Position numbers and translations under genes: made by a program. From Alnus glutinosa (Eukaryota; Streptophyta; Magnoliopsida; Fagales; Betulaceae): a stretch of DNA of 64,000 nucleotides. The notes below the pieces were generated by a model that was not told where the DNA came from, ran no database searches, and saw only the letters and a list, made by a program, of their open reading frames with translations. The stretch is taken from assembly GCF_958979055.1 (NCBI RefSeq), contig NC_084893.1:7071071-7135070 (forward strand), given 5' to 3'. This document shows, piece after piece, positions 12,539-23,692 of the stretch (position 1 is its first letter; each line of letters opens with the position of its first letter).

Positions 12539-12802
12539 ATAAGTATTTTTTATTTATTTTTTAATAAATTTATATTATTTTATTAAAATTAGACATGTCA
12601 GCGCCACGTGTCACCAATAAAATGACGACACGTGGCGCTGACGTGGCATTTGACGGAATCTGTTAAAAATTTTAACAGAATTTGACGCCAGGGATCGATT
12701 TGTAATTATTGCATATCACGAGGACCTCCCATGAACTTTTTAAACCATAGGGAGTGAAAAATAATTATGGTATACCACAGGGACTAACGGTGCAATTATC
12801 CC
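11720..12802. mobile_element. Foldback / Mutator-like element with about 270-bp terminal inverted repeats
   Basis: It starts GGGATAATTGCACCGTT and ends with the inverse, AACGGTGCAATTATCCC; the inverted repeat runs inward for roughly 270 bp with few mismatches. The flanks are AT-rich and nearly repeated (taaatata on the left, aaaatata on the right). Copy 2 of the duplication lacks the element at the corresponding place (around 35560), giving an empty site. No transposase is encoded. The centre is the GC-rich repeat listed separately. Long inverted termini suggest a Mutator-like or foldback element; without an exact 9-bp duplication the class is inferred. Confidence 0.7.
12001..12482. repeat. 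GC-rich hairpin minisatellite
   Basis: About 480 bp of tandem, slightly variable units built on GGGGTGGC-CGCGC-GCCACCCC, each a potential stem of 8 bp with a CG-rich loop, in both orientations and with spacers such as cagtggcc. The block is extremely GC- and CpG-rich inside an AT-rich region. Because the units are multiples of three and lack stops, it produces long spurious open frames in all six frames. Confidence 0.9.
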
Positions 12803-12814
12803 AAAATATATATA

Positions 12815-12858
<44 letters not shown>

Positions 12859-13469
12859 TAACTTTTCACTTTATGCCTTAAAATTTATGGAACCGACCTT
12901 GATAATAAGACAAGGACCAAGACTCCCCATTCGTGATGTGGGTGGATGATATTTGATCACAGGATTCACGAAAAATATAATGGTGGAACTCTACTAATTT
13001 TGACAAACATGCAAAGCACTGTCTGTCAGTCTGTGTGTCGTTGGAAGGATCGATAGAAAACGTGTCAGTCTGTGTGTCGTTGGAAGGATCGATAGAAAAC
13101 GTGAATAAGATCAGTGGAATCTTTGAGACCTTAACGCAAGTTGCAGCATGTGTCATGAAGAAAATGGGAGTCTATTGCTCAAATTTCTTTGTTTTTACCA
13201 GTTACTGTCAATCTTGATCACATCAAGGCTCCAGTAACGTGATTGAGATTGACATGGAAAATTTGCTGGTTATATTATTTTCCAAAATCAAGCCAATTTG
13301 CAATAAATTATAATTAATTGATACCAGAACTATGGCAGATGAAAAGTTGAAAAAGTAAATAAACAGAGTTAAACTGGAGAAGGCCATAATTGCGCATGTA
13401 TATGGATGACCATGTAGAGAAAAAAGTGGACTCACATTAATTCTCACTTGTGTGTTTCTGAAAACTCCA
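12803..13469 (+). promoter_or_regulatory. Upstream region of CYP-A copy 1
   Basis: It begins with a poly-A run (about 12818-12856) and then matches 36168-36743 of copy 2. The part before 13190 has diverged between copies; the part after is almost identical. A TATA-like tgtatatgg lies near 13398, about 70 bp before the chosen start codon. No other element can be assigned. Confidence 0.4.
13025..13102. repeat. 39-bp tandem duplication in the CYP-A upstream region
   Basis: Two adjacent identical 39-bp units (gtcagtctgtgtgtcgttgg...). Copy 2 has a single, slightly different unit near 36306, so the duplication arose in copy 1 after the segmental duplication. Confidence 0.9.
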
Positions 13470-15089
13470 ATGGCTTTTCTTCAATGGCTAAAGGAAAGCT
13501 TCCAACCCATCTTCCTCTTTGCTTCCATTTTCCTGGTTGTGTTGCTGAGGTTTTTCTTGAAGGAGAAGTCAAGAAAAGGAAAACCCAATCTCCCACCATG
13601 CCCTCCAAAGCTACCCATCATTGGTAACCTTCACCAGCTAGGCAACATGCCGCATCTCTCCCTCCGGCGGCTGGCAGACAAGTTTGGACCAATCATTTTC
13701 TTACAACTTGGTGAGATCCCAACGGTGGTGATCTCATCTGCTAGACTAGCCAGGGAAGCAATGAAAACCCATGATCTCGCACTATCAAGCCGTCCGCGAA
13801 TCTTTTCAGCCAAGCACCTATTTTATGATTGTACAGATGTTGCCTTCTCCCCCTATGGTGCTTATTGGAGGCATATTCGAAAAATATGCATACTTGAACT
13901 ACTAAGCGTCAAAAGAGTTCAATCGTATAGCTTTGTTAGAGAAGAAGAAGTTGCTCGTTTGATTCTTCGAGTTGCAGAGTCCTATCCTGGCACCACCAAT
14001 CTTTCCAAGTTGCTTGGCCTATATGCAAACGACGTCCTTTGCCGGGTTGCATTTGGAAGGGACTTCTCAGGAGGAGGAGAATATGATCGCCATGGCTTCC
14101 AAAAGATGCTGGAAGAGTATCAAGTATTGCTTGGAGGATTTAGCATCGGAGATTTCTTCCCTTCCATGGAATTTATACACAGCTTAACAGGCATGAAATC
14201 AAGACTTCAGAACACATTTCGACGCTTTGATCAACTTTTTGACCAGCTGCTGGCTGAACATCGCAATCCCAAGAGAGAAAAAGAGGAGCAGAAGGACCTT
14301 GTGGATGTGTTACTCGATGTACAGAAGAAGGGATCTGATGAAATGCCTCTCACCACGGATAATTTAAAGGCTATCATCTTGGTCAGTAAAGACTTCCACT
14401 TTTATTACTTACAAATTTCTGTTGAATATAGACGCTCAACTTTTAGTTACTGAGTAGTGTCATTACTGCCACTGCAGGACATGTTTGCTGCAGGAACTGA
14501 TACAACGTTCATCACCCTTGACTGGGGAATGACAGAGCTCATTATGAACCCAAAAGTCATGGAAAGAGCACAAGCCGAAGTACGAAGCATCGTCGGAGAG
14601 AGAAGAGTTGTTTTAGAGAGTGATTTGCCTCAGCTGTACTACATGAAAGCTGTCATCAAAGAGATATTTCGGTTGCATCCCCCTGCTCCAGTATTAGTCC
14701 CTAGAGAATCCATGGAAGATGTGAACATTGACGGGTACGACATTCCAGCCAAGACACGTTTTTTTATCAATGCCTGGGCAATAGGGAGAGACCCAGAATC
14801 TTGGGAAAACCCGGAAAGATTTCAGCCAGAAAGATTTATGGGTAGCACTATCGACTTCAAGGGTCAGCATTTCGAGCTTATACCTTTTGGCGCTGGTAGA
14901 AGAATCTGCCCAGCTATGACATTTGGAACAGCAAGTGTGGAGCTCGCTCTAGCTCAACTTCTCCACAGCTTTGATTGGGAGCTTCCCCCTGGTACCACAG
15001 CTAAGGAATTGGATATGACAGAAGTTTTTGGCATCACAATGCACAGAATTGCTCATCTGCTTGTCATTGCCAAACCACGGTTCCCGTAA
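13470..15089 (+). CDS. Cytochrome P450, CYP71 family (CYP-A, copy 1)
   Basis: A haem-thiolate monooxygenase of the plant A-type CYP71 clan, most like CYP71A1/CYP71AP proteins, anchored in the ER membrane. Exon 1 is 13470-14381 and exon 2 14478-15089, with a 96-bp GT-AG intron in phase 0 at the usual A-type position. The product is 507 residues, normal for the family. An N-terminal hydrophobic anchor (about residues 12-32) precedes the proline-rich hinge PPCPPKLPIIGN. I-helix AGTDTT is at 309-314, the ExxR helix (EIFR) at 366-369, PERF at 421-424, and the haem loop FGAGRRICPA at 441-450 with Cys448. The loop ends in Ala where many P450s have Gly. The first ATG of the conserved protein is used; the open frame extends six codons further upstream without an ATG. 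The substrate cannot be told. Copy 2 encodes an identical protein. Confidence 0.95.
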
Positions 15090-15598
15090 ACAATGCAAAC
15101 ATAATCTAAAGAGGAGAAACAGACTACACTCTGCCAGATAGAATGTTTGTACGACTGTTTCCGAATTTCATAATTCAAAGCATGTAGATCAATAGCTATC
15201 CCATAAAGTATTCTGGAATAAAAACATCTAATGTTTTAATCCCATATAATAAGTTTTGTGTTCGAATGAGGTAATAGATGTAATCCTGGAGCTTGCATCT
15301 GCTTATGAACCTTTGAGGGGCAAATTTCTGTGCCTCAGCAAATCAAAAGTTAGCCTTTGTTTGTTCAACACCCCACAAAAGGTCCCCCAACAATACGTTA
15401 GTAAATTAAAGAGTGAACAGGAGGGATATATATATATATATATATAGTCATGTCATTATGATTGTGATGTCAGTATGCTTGCCAATGCCATCGGAATTTT
15501 TGTTGTAATGGGGGCACATCCTCGCATATTCTTTGAGAAAAGCCAAATCCCAAAAGTGAAGTTACCAAAAGACCGAAAAGAACATTCCACTTACATCC

Positions 15599-15637
<39 letters not shown>

Positions 15638-16251
15638 TGTATGTGTTTCGCTTTTTCAATAAACTGGGATCTACTTATGTTAACCTTTATCTGCATTCAG
15701 CACAGCGTAAATGGTGAAATGAAAAAAACAAACAAAACAAAAAATCTTACTGCTCTCACTAGAGCTCATTTACATTACACTGAAAAATGTCAATGTTTGA
15801 TTTTCCTAATGATACTAAACTCATTATAGATAACCTCTTCACCCTCATCTCATCTTCTACTAATGGTACAGAAATAAATGTATGAGTAAAGTATAGACTT
15901 TAATGGACAACAAGTTTCCAAGAACCTGCAGAACATAGACATCACAAGGCATAATCTGATTAGCAACAACACAAAGACTTTCAACAAAATTATGAAGTCA
16001 ATCACTGCTTGAATAGTTCCACAACACCATGTGGTAGAAAAAAGCTCAAACACAACACAACTCAAAATAATGAAAGGTGTAAGATGGGGTAATTCACCAT
16101 CAAAAAGCATGTATGCAATTGGCTTCTCAAAGTACTCTGGCAAGAAAAAATTGTGACCGTTGGCAAATCTCATCTTCATATACTGCTCCAGAATTGCAAA
16201 CGTTTTCGCAAATATTTGTATCAAATACATTCAAGCCCAGAGCTCTGAACC
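15090..16251. other. Convergent 3' intergenic region between CYP-A and the rhodanese gene
   Basis: Contains the 3' ends of two converging genes, a (TA)n run near 15427 and an (AG)17 run. No additional gene is seen. Confidence 0.6.
15601..15634. repeat. (AG)17 microsatellite
   Basis: 34 bases of AG. The same locus in copy 2 (38873-38912) has 20 units, one of the few differences inside the near-identical tract. Confidence 0.95.
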
Positions 16252-19200
16252 TCAGTGAGACCTTATATCCTGAAGATAATGGCCAACTTGCTGAGCACCA
16301 AGAAACAAGGCATCAGCAACAATAAAGATCCCAACCTGTGCCATACACAGCCAAACATTATGTCTTTTTCAGAATAACAGACTAAAGACTAAAAAGTAGC
16401 ATGTATTTTACCAATTTGAGAAAGAGACTAATTACCAGACGCGCAGAGAACACTAGTCGGTAACCCCAACCTTCTCTTGAAGCTGCATCTCTTTGTTGAT
16501 CAGTAAAACTGAAAAGAACATGTCAATAGTTTGCTTTATTCACATAGTAATCACTCAGGGTGGAGAGAATAATCAGAAACAAGTGTGCTACAAAGCAATA
16601 CGAAAAAAAAAAAAAACAAGTCCAAGCACTTAAATTTGTCTTACAAGCTAGAGATGTACAGGACAAGGAAAGCAGGAGACTTTCATTTTTTGTATCGGTA
16701 AGTCAACACAGGCTTTCCTTTAACCCACAACCACAACACCAATCTATAATTTGTACAGACAAGTGATGCCAACCAGCAACAAGACCGGCCCTAGCTTTTA
16801 ATGATTCACAGCAAGTACAACCTCGGTTTGTTAATAATGTCAAATCCAATCTACAGGCATTTACTGGATAATGCATCTCACAGCAATCTAGAAATCTGTA
16901 AATGGTGTTGGCATCATCTGCTGACCCAGCTTGGCAAAGTGCTTGGTGAGATCGTGACATGGGCAACTTGCATGTAGACAATAATGTGTAATGATCTATA
17001 GCATGGAATTTCATATACTTCTTTTGAATAAAAAAGTAAAAGAAAAGTCTCATAACTTTTTTACGATACAATTCTAAAGAAAATGACAAAAAGGAATAAA
17101 TAGTTACCCGAGAAACTCTGAAACCCCACCAATTCCAGCAAATTTAAGAGGCTGAGGACCTTCTGTGACAAGATCCTGCTCCACATAACACGAGACTCAG
17201 TATATTCTCCAATTCATATTTGCTTGACAGGAAAAAATTAGAATGAACAGGAAATAAAATTATAATAACAAAGTCCTGCACTTCTCATAACAAATACCTC
17301 TTCTTCAGCAGCCTCCAGACCCCCTTGCATCCAGAAAAGGTTTGTGTAGCCAGCATTATACAGTATCTCACAAGCAGCTAGAGATCTGTCAGTATAATGT
17401 TTTCCAGAATGAGAAGTGTGATAAGATAAAATATTCCATTCTCACCAACAACAATTGAGATTGATTTTTCAATATGTAAAGGTGATTTGCATCGCTTAGC
17501 ATCTTATCCATTCAGCACATATAGGATAGAAATACAAATTATGATAGTCTCGGGCAGGTGTCTATGTAGCACCCTCATGTTTCTCATCCAAGCTGGAACA
17601 TATGTTTCAATTTAGTGATAAAATGCTTGGAGTGAGTCCAAGAACATAAATTCCAACCTGAACAAGCGACAGGGGTATGCCATCTAGATCCTGACCAAGG
17701 GGCAGCCAAAGTCTGGAAAGAGATCACATGGTTTAAAACCGAATTGGCTAAAACCTGCAAAATGGAAGAATATCACTTTATCCATGTTTACAACTCATTA
17801 GAAATTCATGCTCAGTGATGACTCAACCACCTCAAGGCTTAAAAGGATCACAATGATCTCTCCATGCCATAGTTTTTCTGAAGAAAATTAAGCATCAACT
17901 AGTATGATCTTCATAGATTTTAATGAGAAAATAACTTCCATCACCATTACACAAAGCCTGTTCAGTTAATTGTTTACACTGTTTGGATATCCCTTGAAAG
18001 TCAAGTGGTCCCATCAGTTCCACATAATTATATTTCTGAATGAAAACATAAAACAAGAAATTTGCAAAACAAGAGAGAATTTTTCTTTTAAAGCCTGTGT
18101 AAAGAGTTTGGAATCATAACAACATTGACCATAAAAGGCAAGTGTTACATATTCTTGAATTCAATGCTTTGGTCAGCATAACCTCATTCAAACTGCAAAC
18201 AGGAACTCCCAAGTGCTCTGTGTTGAAATCACAACTGTAATTCCCTCCAACAGCAGAAACAGTGATAAATTCATGTGCTAACCCACTATCTGAAAGTCCA
18301 GCCAGTTACACAAAAAGCTTACCTCAACCCCTTCTGGCATGCAACAATAAGGTCTGTATCTTTTGTATAATTCTCCGCAACTTTTGATAAGAACTGGCTG
18401 TTGAAGAAAGAAAGAAAACAAATAAAGCATTCATTCTATAGACGAGTAAATCTAGAGAAGTGATTTCTAACTTACTTATTGTAAGACAATGTAGGCACAC
18501 CACTCCACCAACCCCCTGCACAAAAAATAAGTCAAATTTAACAAAGTAACCGGCACAAAGTCCAAGGAAATTTATCCTAGACTCTAAGCACCAAAATTAA
18601 TACTCTCCTGTAACCAGTGAGACATGACAAAAATGTTGTTAAAAGACCATTCATTACGCGATTCATTAACTTTGGTGCAAAAAGAAAATATCAATTATGA
18701 AAGACTAGATAGCAAAAGTTGTTTGATACCCATCGTGAAATTAGTGATCTTTGTGAGCAGAGTTCCAACATCAAACTTGGTATCAACATCAAAGATTGGA
18801 ATCCAGGTTGAGCCTTTAACCCACGCCTTCAAAACAATGAAAAGCTATGATATTCAAGAATCATCACAATGAAAATAACCATGGAGACATTATGCTCTGT
18901 AAAAATTACTCCAAAAAAACACAAGATAAAAATAGAAAATAGTACCCAAAAAAAGATACATTTTAGCAACTATGATACGTTCAGATTTTCCTAGGGCTAG
19001 GTGGCACTACCGTAGCCACCAAGCAACCCCAAGCCAGCTGGAATAAGGAGTTTAATTCTCCATATTTTATTTCCTTAAGTATTTAGTTTAATAAGGAATG
19101 TATTTTCCATTAGTTATTTCCTTAGTTTATTTTCCTGCATTGTGTTATGACGGCTAGACCTAATGGTTATGTCTTATAACCTAGCCGTCATCTATTTAAA

Positions 19201-21747
19201 GTGTAATCCTACTCAATGAATAAGCATGCTGAATATTATGAAAACCTAAACCTTTTTGGTTGTTTTGGAGATCAAGGCTCTCTCGAAGTAGCCATTGGAG
19301 ATCACGGCTCTCTCGAAGTAGCCTATATCTTTTTCCTCGTTATTTTTATTATTTGATCGCATCAAGTGGTATCAGAGCGAAGGTTGATTATTTTCTACAA
19401 CAATCTCCGATCCACATCATCACCATGCCTTTCTGGAATGAAGAGGAACGAGCGAGGCTAGACAAGATGCGGTCAGAATTCCTTGCGTACAAAGAAGAAT
19501 CGAGCAAACGGATGGAGGAGATCAGGAAAAGAATGGAAAGCTATTCTCCACCACGCACATCTCCGGCAAGCCAAGCGCCACCCATACAACCTACCCCACC
19601 AGTAACAAGAAGGGACCAGATGATGCCAAGGCCCCAAGCTATGTTAGAGACACAAACCAGAAATCTGAACTCTCCTCGGGTGTTGGGTTACCCCAGCAAA
19701 CCCATCAGCCTTTTCATTCAAAGGTCCATTATTTTCCGATCCAATTCCAATGGTGAAGATCTCGAGGGTTATGCTGGTGCAGGTCTTTATGATAGCATGC
19801 CGATGGATGAAGAAGATCGAGTTGTGCTTCCCCCGCTGATGGTTGATGGAAACTTCTGCCACTCGACCCTCTCTTGCGTTTCTCGTGCAAGTAGTGCTAT
19901 TGAGGAGCTGTATGGGTCTCCACAAGACATTGATGGCGTGATTTTTGCTTGGTTCAGGAAGAGAAAGAAAAACAAAAAGGAAGAAGAAGTTGGGATTTTA
20001 TCGCTGGATCAACTTTTCTATATGGAATTAAAGCTCTTGCTGATTATGTACACGCGAAGAGCCTCAAGCTGGGAATTTATTTTGATGCTAGGATCTCTAC
20101 ATGTCAAGGTCAACTAGGATCACTTTTTCATGAAAATAATGGTTCAGAATAGTTTGCTTCTTGGGGTGTGGTCCAGGGTCCTTTGATCAATGAAGCTGCA
20201 GTGAAAAGGGTGAAAGGTCAGGGACTGATTTTTGCAAAACCTGAATTCTTCCTTGGGGACAAGGAAGATGTTAGGGGAGAGGGATGATACGTTCAGATTT
20301 TCCTAGGGCTAGGTGGCACAACCGTAGCCACCAAGCAACCCCAAGCCAGCTGGAATAAGGAGTTTAATTCTCCACATTTTATTTCCTTAAGTATTTAGTT
20401 TAATAAGGAATGTATTTTCCATTAGTTATTTCTTTCTTAGTTTATTTTCCTGCATTGTGTTATGATGGCTAGACCTAATGGTTATGTCTTATAACCTAGC
20501 CGTCATCTATTTAAAGTGTAATCCTACTCAATGAATAAGCATGCTGAATATTATGAAAACCTAGACCTTTTTGGTTGTTTTGGAGATCAAAGCTCTCTCG
20601 AAGTAGCCATTGGAGATCACGGCTCTCTCGAAGTAGCCCATATCTTTTTCCTCGTTATTTTTATTATTTGATCGCATCAAACTAGAACTAGTTAAATGAG
20701 TCTATAAGAACTAATCAGTTTATTGCAATAATCGGAAATGATGCTCAGAACCTATGATATTTACCACTATTGCAATCAATCACCAAAATCACCCTAATAA
20801 CCTATAAAACAAGACAACAGGAGTCGAGTGATAAACACATTCACATTGAACTAATAAGAAGTGAGCCAAAACAAAGCAAAACTCAAACTTGATTCCTAAA
20901 AGATCTGAATTTTAAAAGTAAAAATAATATCCAAAAGAATCAAAACATTGAAATAAAAGATGTCCACCTTTTTGCGTTCAGTAGAGGGACGAACATCAAG
21001 TAGGGTTTTGTTAGATAGCTGAATTGCATATCCAGCTTCTCTTGGCATAAGAACTTTAACCTTTTCTTCCCTAACCTATAGAAAACAGTCAAAGCATTAT
21101 ATAAAATTCCTAAGCCTCACAACTTGAATTCATTTAGGCAATTCAATCACAATCATACTGAAGAAACTGCAGTTGATACAAAGATCGGCATAATCAAGTT
21201 ATTAAGGCAAGAGCCAGAAAGTTAGGGCTCCCTGGCAAGACCTGGCCAAGGAAAGGCCCAAGGGTCTTTATATATTTCAATTGAGTATCTAGCCCTCCCT
21301 CTTTCACCACAGATCTAGAGTCAAGACGTTAAGTGAAGCCCCCAAAGAACTGACAAACAATAATCTCAGAGATCATAGCTGTCAATGTGCTCATACTCTT
21401 CACAAATTTAACAGCTAAGGTATATACAATACGAGAGTAAAATTGCAAGTCATTTTTGAGAATACTACAGACTACTTATGCATGCGGTGACTGATCCGGA
21501 ATGGAAAGGCAATGCCTTGGAATTTCCTAGGGGATTGTTTGATAATCTTGACATATATCATCTTTTATGTTCACTTGTCAATATTTTTTTTTTTTTTTTG
21601 ATAAGTAATTGCAATTTTATTAAAAAAGAGAGCGTAAGGCGCCCCTAGTACACACGAAGTATACAAGAAGCAAAAGCCTCACTGCTGACCCGACAAGAAG
21701 AAGCCCACAAAACAACCCAACCTCAAAGCCCCGAGAAACAAACCACA

Positions 21748-21782
<35 letters not shown>

Positions 21783-23022
21783 ACACTTGTCAATATATAT
21801 ATATTGCTTTGAGACATTATCAAATAGCTTCCTGCATTTTCAATTTTATCAACTACTTCACTGTGTTTTGTCCGGCTATCAAATATAGCCTTCTGTTCAT
21901 ATTCTATTCATTTTTCTAATATAATACTTGTGAAGTTCCAATTATACTCCAAACAAAGCACAGAAAGCTAATTTGATATTTTCCCTTTTGAAATAACACA
22001 GACAATAGCGGACATTTCAGGGATGTTAATGGAATCAGAATTTATAGAGATAATCCAAATTTTCCCATTTTCTCTCACATACTAATCTTCCTGTCCATTG
22101 GAATCTTCTAAAACAATATAATACAGACAGTAGAACCTGCACTCAGTTGATGGGGATTTCAATTATAAGCAGACACATTAAAATCAATTTTAGGCAGGTC
22201 AATGCTACTTATTAAAACCATAATTCACTTGAAGCAAGATATTGCAATCCTTCACAGCCAAAGTGCAACAGAGATAAGATTCAGCTAGCAAAACAACATC
22301 AGTTATTAGTTTCCTCACTAACCATCTACTCCATGCCCAAAAGAAAGATAAAAATGTTGTTATTTTGGGTACAAAATACCAGAGCTTCCCATCTCTTCCT
22401 GGCAGCAGCCATATCTCTCATTTGCTTCAATTCATAATCTTCACCGTCAGCTTGCATTCGAGTAGTACTGCAATGCTGAATAAGGAACAAAGATAACCCA
22501 GATTAGAAACAAAGAGCTATAAGTCAATCCAAGAAGCTCCATTGGTTTCTGTGCAAAATTAGGAAAAGAAAGCCAAATATTGTACCAAAACAAGGAGCTA
22601 TAAGACAATCACAGAAGCACACGGTTAAGTTGATAATTCCTTCTCAAAGAAACCAAAAACAACCAAAAGGAAAATAATTAACAAGACACAAAATTTGGCT
22701 TTCTTTTCCCTTCCTTCATCTTTTCAGCAACCAAACATTGACAGAAACAAAACACCCACAAAAAATAAGTGAAGCCCATTAATCAGAACTAGTAAAAGAT
22801 GGAATATTTACATACCAAAAGGTGGGTTCTGCAAGAGGGTCTGAGTTTCGGAGAAGATAGCTCTGAAGAACTGTAATAAAAGGGTCTGAGTTTCAGAGAA
22901 GATAGCTCCGAAGAACTCCAATGCTGTGCTACTCTTTTAGAAATTTTGAAGACATTTTGTACGTGAAAATTAGAGCGAGAAATGGTAAGAGAATTGAGAG
23001 AGGGAAGTCCCAGAGCTTCCAT
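16252..23022 (-). CDS. STR11: Rhodanese-like domain protein, chloroplastic, STR11-type (copy 1)
   Basis: Ten exons on the minus strand: 22816-23022, 22380-22475, 20968-21075, 18730-18826, 18476-18515, 18323-18397, 17298-17385, 17108-17175, 16436-16508 and 16252-16335. All junctions are GT-AG, the phases agree, and the 936 coding bases give 311 residues without a stop. The protein matches the plant family of Arabidopsis At4g24750 (rhodanese-like protein 11). It has a Ser-rich transit-like N-terminus (MEALGLPSLNSL), REAGYAIQLSN, LLDVRPSTERK, KGSTWIPIFD, GGWWSGVPTLS, the active-site-type loop CQKGLR (203-208, Cys203), NLFWMQGGLEAAEEE, and a C-terminal hydrophobic segment (VGIFIVADALFLGAQQ) that could hold it in a plastid membrane. 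Its biochemical role is not established. Intron 3 holds an LTR retrotransposon and intron 2 a LINE fragment with a poly-C run. The assembly is by eye; exon ends may shift by a few bases. Confidence 0.9.
19425..20117 (+). pseudogene. gag-like remnant ORF of the LTR retrotransposon
   Basis: A 230-residue frame opening with MPFWNEEERARLDKM, a charged coiled-coil-like segment and a proline-rich stretch, followed by FRSNSNGEDLEGY and PMDEEDRVVLPPLMVDG. The latter resembles the start of Ty3-type gag domains (the family pattern is F-x-G-x-D/E-P-E-G-W). After about residue 150 it loses the gag pattern and runs out of frame through the captured segment. It is probably not a functional gag. Confidence 0.55.
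20004..20175 (+). pseudogene. Captured alpha-galactosidase (GH27) fragment inside the retrotransposon
   Basis: Read in the frame of 19949, this segment encodes GSTF-x2-GIKALADYVHAKS, then LKLGIYFDA, GSLFHE, an in-frame TAG, and FASWGV. This follows the order and spacing of the conserved plant alpha-galactosidase segment (GSTFPSGIKALADYVHSKG, LKLGIYSDAG, GSLGHE, FASWGVDYLKYD). The catalytic Asp of the family's YLKYDNC motif would come next and is absent. It is a broken piece of about 55 codons, in a different frame from the gag-like ORF, and not a gene. The attribution is from remembered family sequence; copy 2 has it at 43283-43454. Confidence 0.8.
21585..21783 (-). mobile_element. 5'-truncated LINE 3' end with a poly-C junction, in intron 2 of the rhodanese gene (copy 1)
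   Basis: Poly-T at 21585-21599 is a minus-strand poly-A tail. Perfect 13-bp target-site duplications cacttgtcaatat lie at 21572-21584 and 21784-21796. The truncated 5' end is a run of 33 C (21750-21782), equal to G on the inserted strand; copy 2 has 24. The body (gataagtaattgcaatttta, gcgcccctagtacacac) is of the plant LINE 3' UTR type. Confidence 0.85.
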
Positions 23023-23692
23023 TGCAAGACCTTTCTGGGTAACAACACAGTGAACCGGGAAGAGAGTGGTAAGATTTGGAATTGCTTATCCGTTGCAAAT
23101 CCGACTTGGTAAAGTAAGGATATGCGTACCCCGGATAGTGTTCTGCTCGGGATAGGACTATCTCGAAAGTCTCAAGGGAATTATGCGGCTCTCTATTTCG
23201 TAAAATGTTTTACGCCACATTTTTTTTCTTCACAATTATTCAATAATATTAACCCGATCCAAAAATCTGAAAGAACTTGCGAAAACATATGTATCAATAT
23301 ACAAAAGGAGCAAAACTCTTGCGAAGTCCATTTATGCCATTTTTAAATTTTCCTTTTAATTCGACTAGGCATTAGGCATTAGCTTATAACCCACACGAGT
23401 AATTCTATATGTTATATCTTTTTCTTTCTTGTATTCCTTCTAATAATAGCGTAGCTTTTAAAATTATCGTTGAACTTGTAATTGATTATTATTAAATTTT
23501 GATCAAATCGTAATTTTAAAAATCACGTCATTATTAGAGGGACATAGATATGATGTCTATAATTACTCAACCTGCACTATACCCAAGTTTTTTATTATAA
23601 TTTAATTTTAAAAACTTTTTGTGAAAACGTCTTAAAAGAGAATAAGAAACAATATAAAAAATAATAATAAAGTTATAAAAGAATTTATAAAA

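Larger units (their letters stand above)
18973..20679 (+). mobile_element. Non-autonomous LTR retrotransposon in intron 3 of the rhodanese gene (copy 1)
   Basis: Left LTR 18973-19364 and right LTR 20285-20679, both beginning TGATACGTT and ending GCATCA. The 5-bp target-site duplication AACTA is at 18968-18972 and 20680-20684. The primer-binding site TGGTATCAGAGC (19367-19378) matches plant initiator-Met tRNA. A polypurine tract, ggggagaggga, precedes the right LTR. The LTRs differ by about seven substitutions and one 4-bp indel. There is no reverse transcriptase or integrase, so the element depends on others. It lies antisense to its host gene and is present at the same position in copy 2, so it inserted before the duplication. 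Confidence 0.95.

Noticed and set aside
11959..12586. Long overlapping open frames on both strands with repeated VARGHPQ-like peptides
   Set aside because: They are produced by the GC-rich hairpin minisatellite, which is open in every frame. No start context, domain or codon bias supports a protein.
15850..17089. Minus-strand frames of about 126 codons (and their copies near 39.1-40.4 kb)
   Set aside because: They run through introns and the 3' flank of the rhodanese gene in a frame that does not match the protein family.
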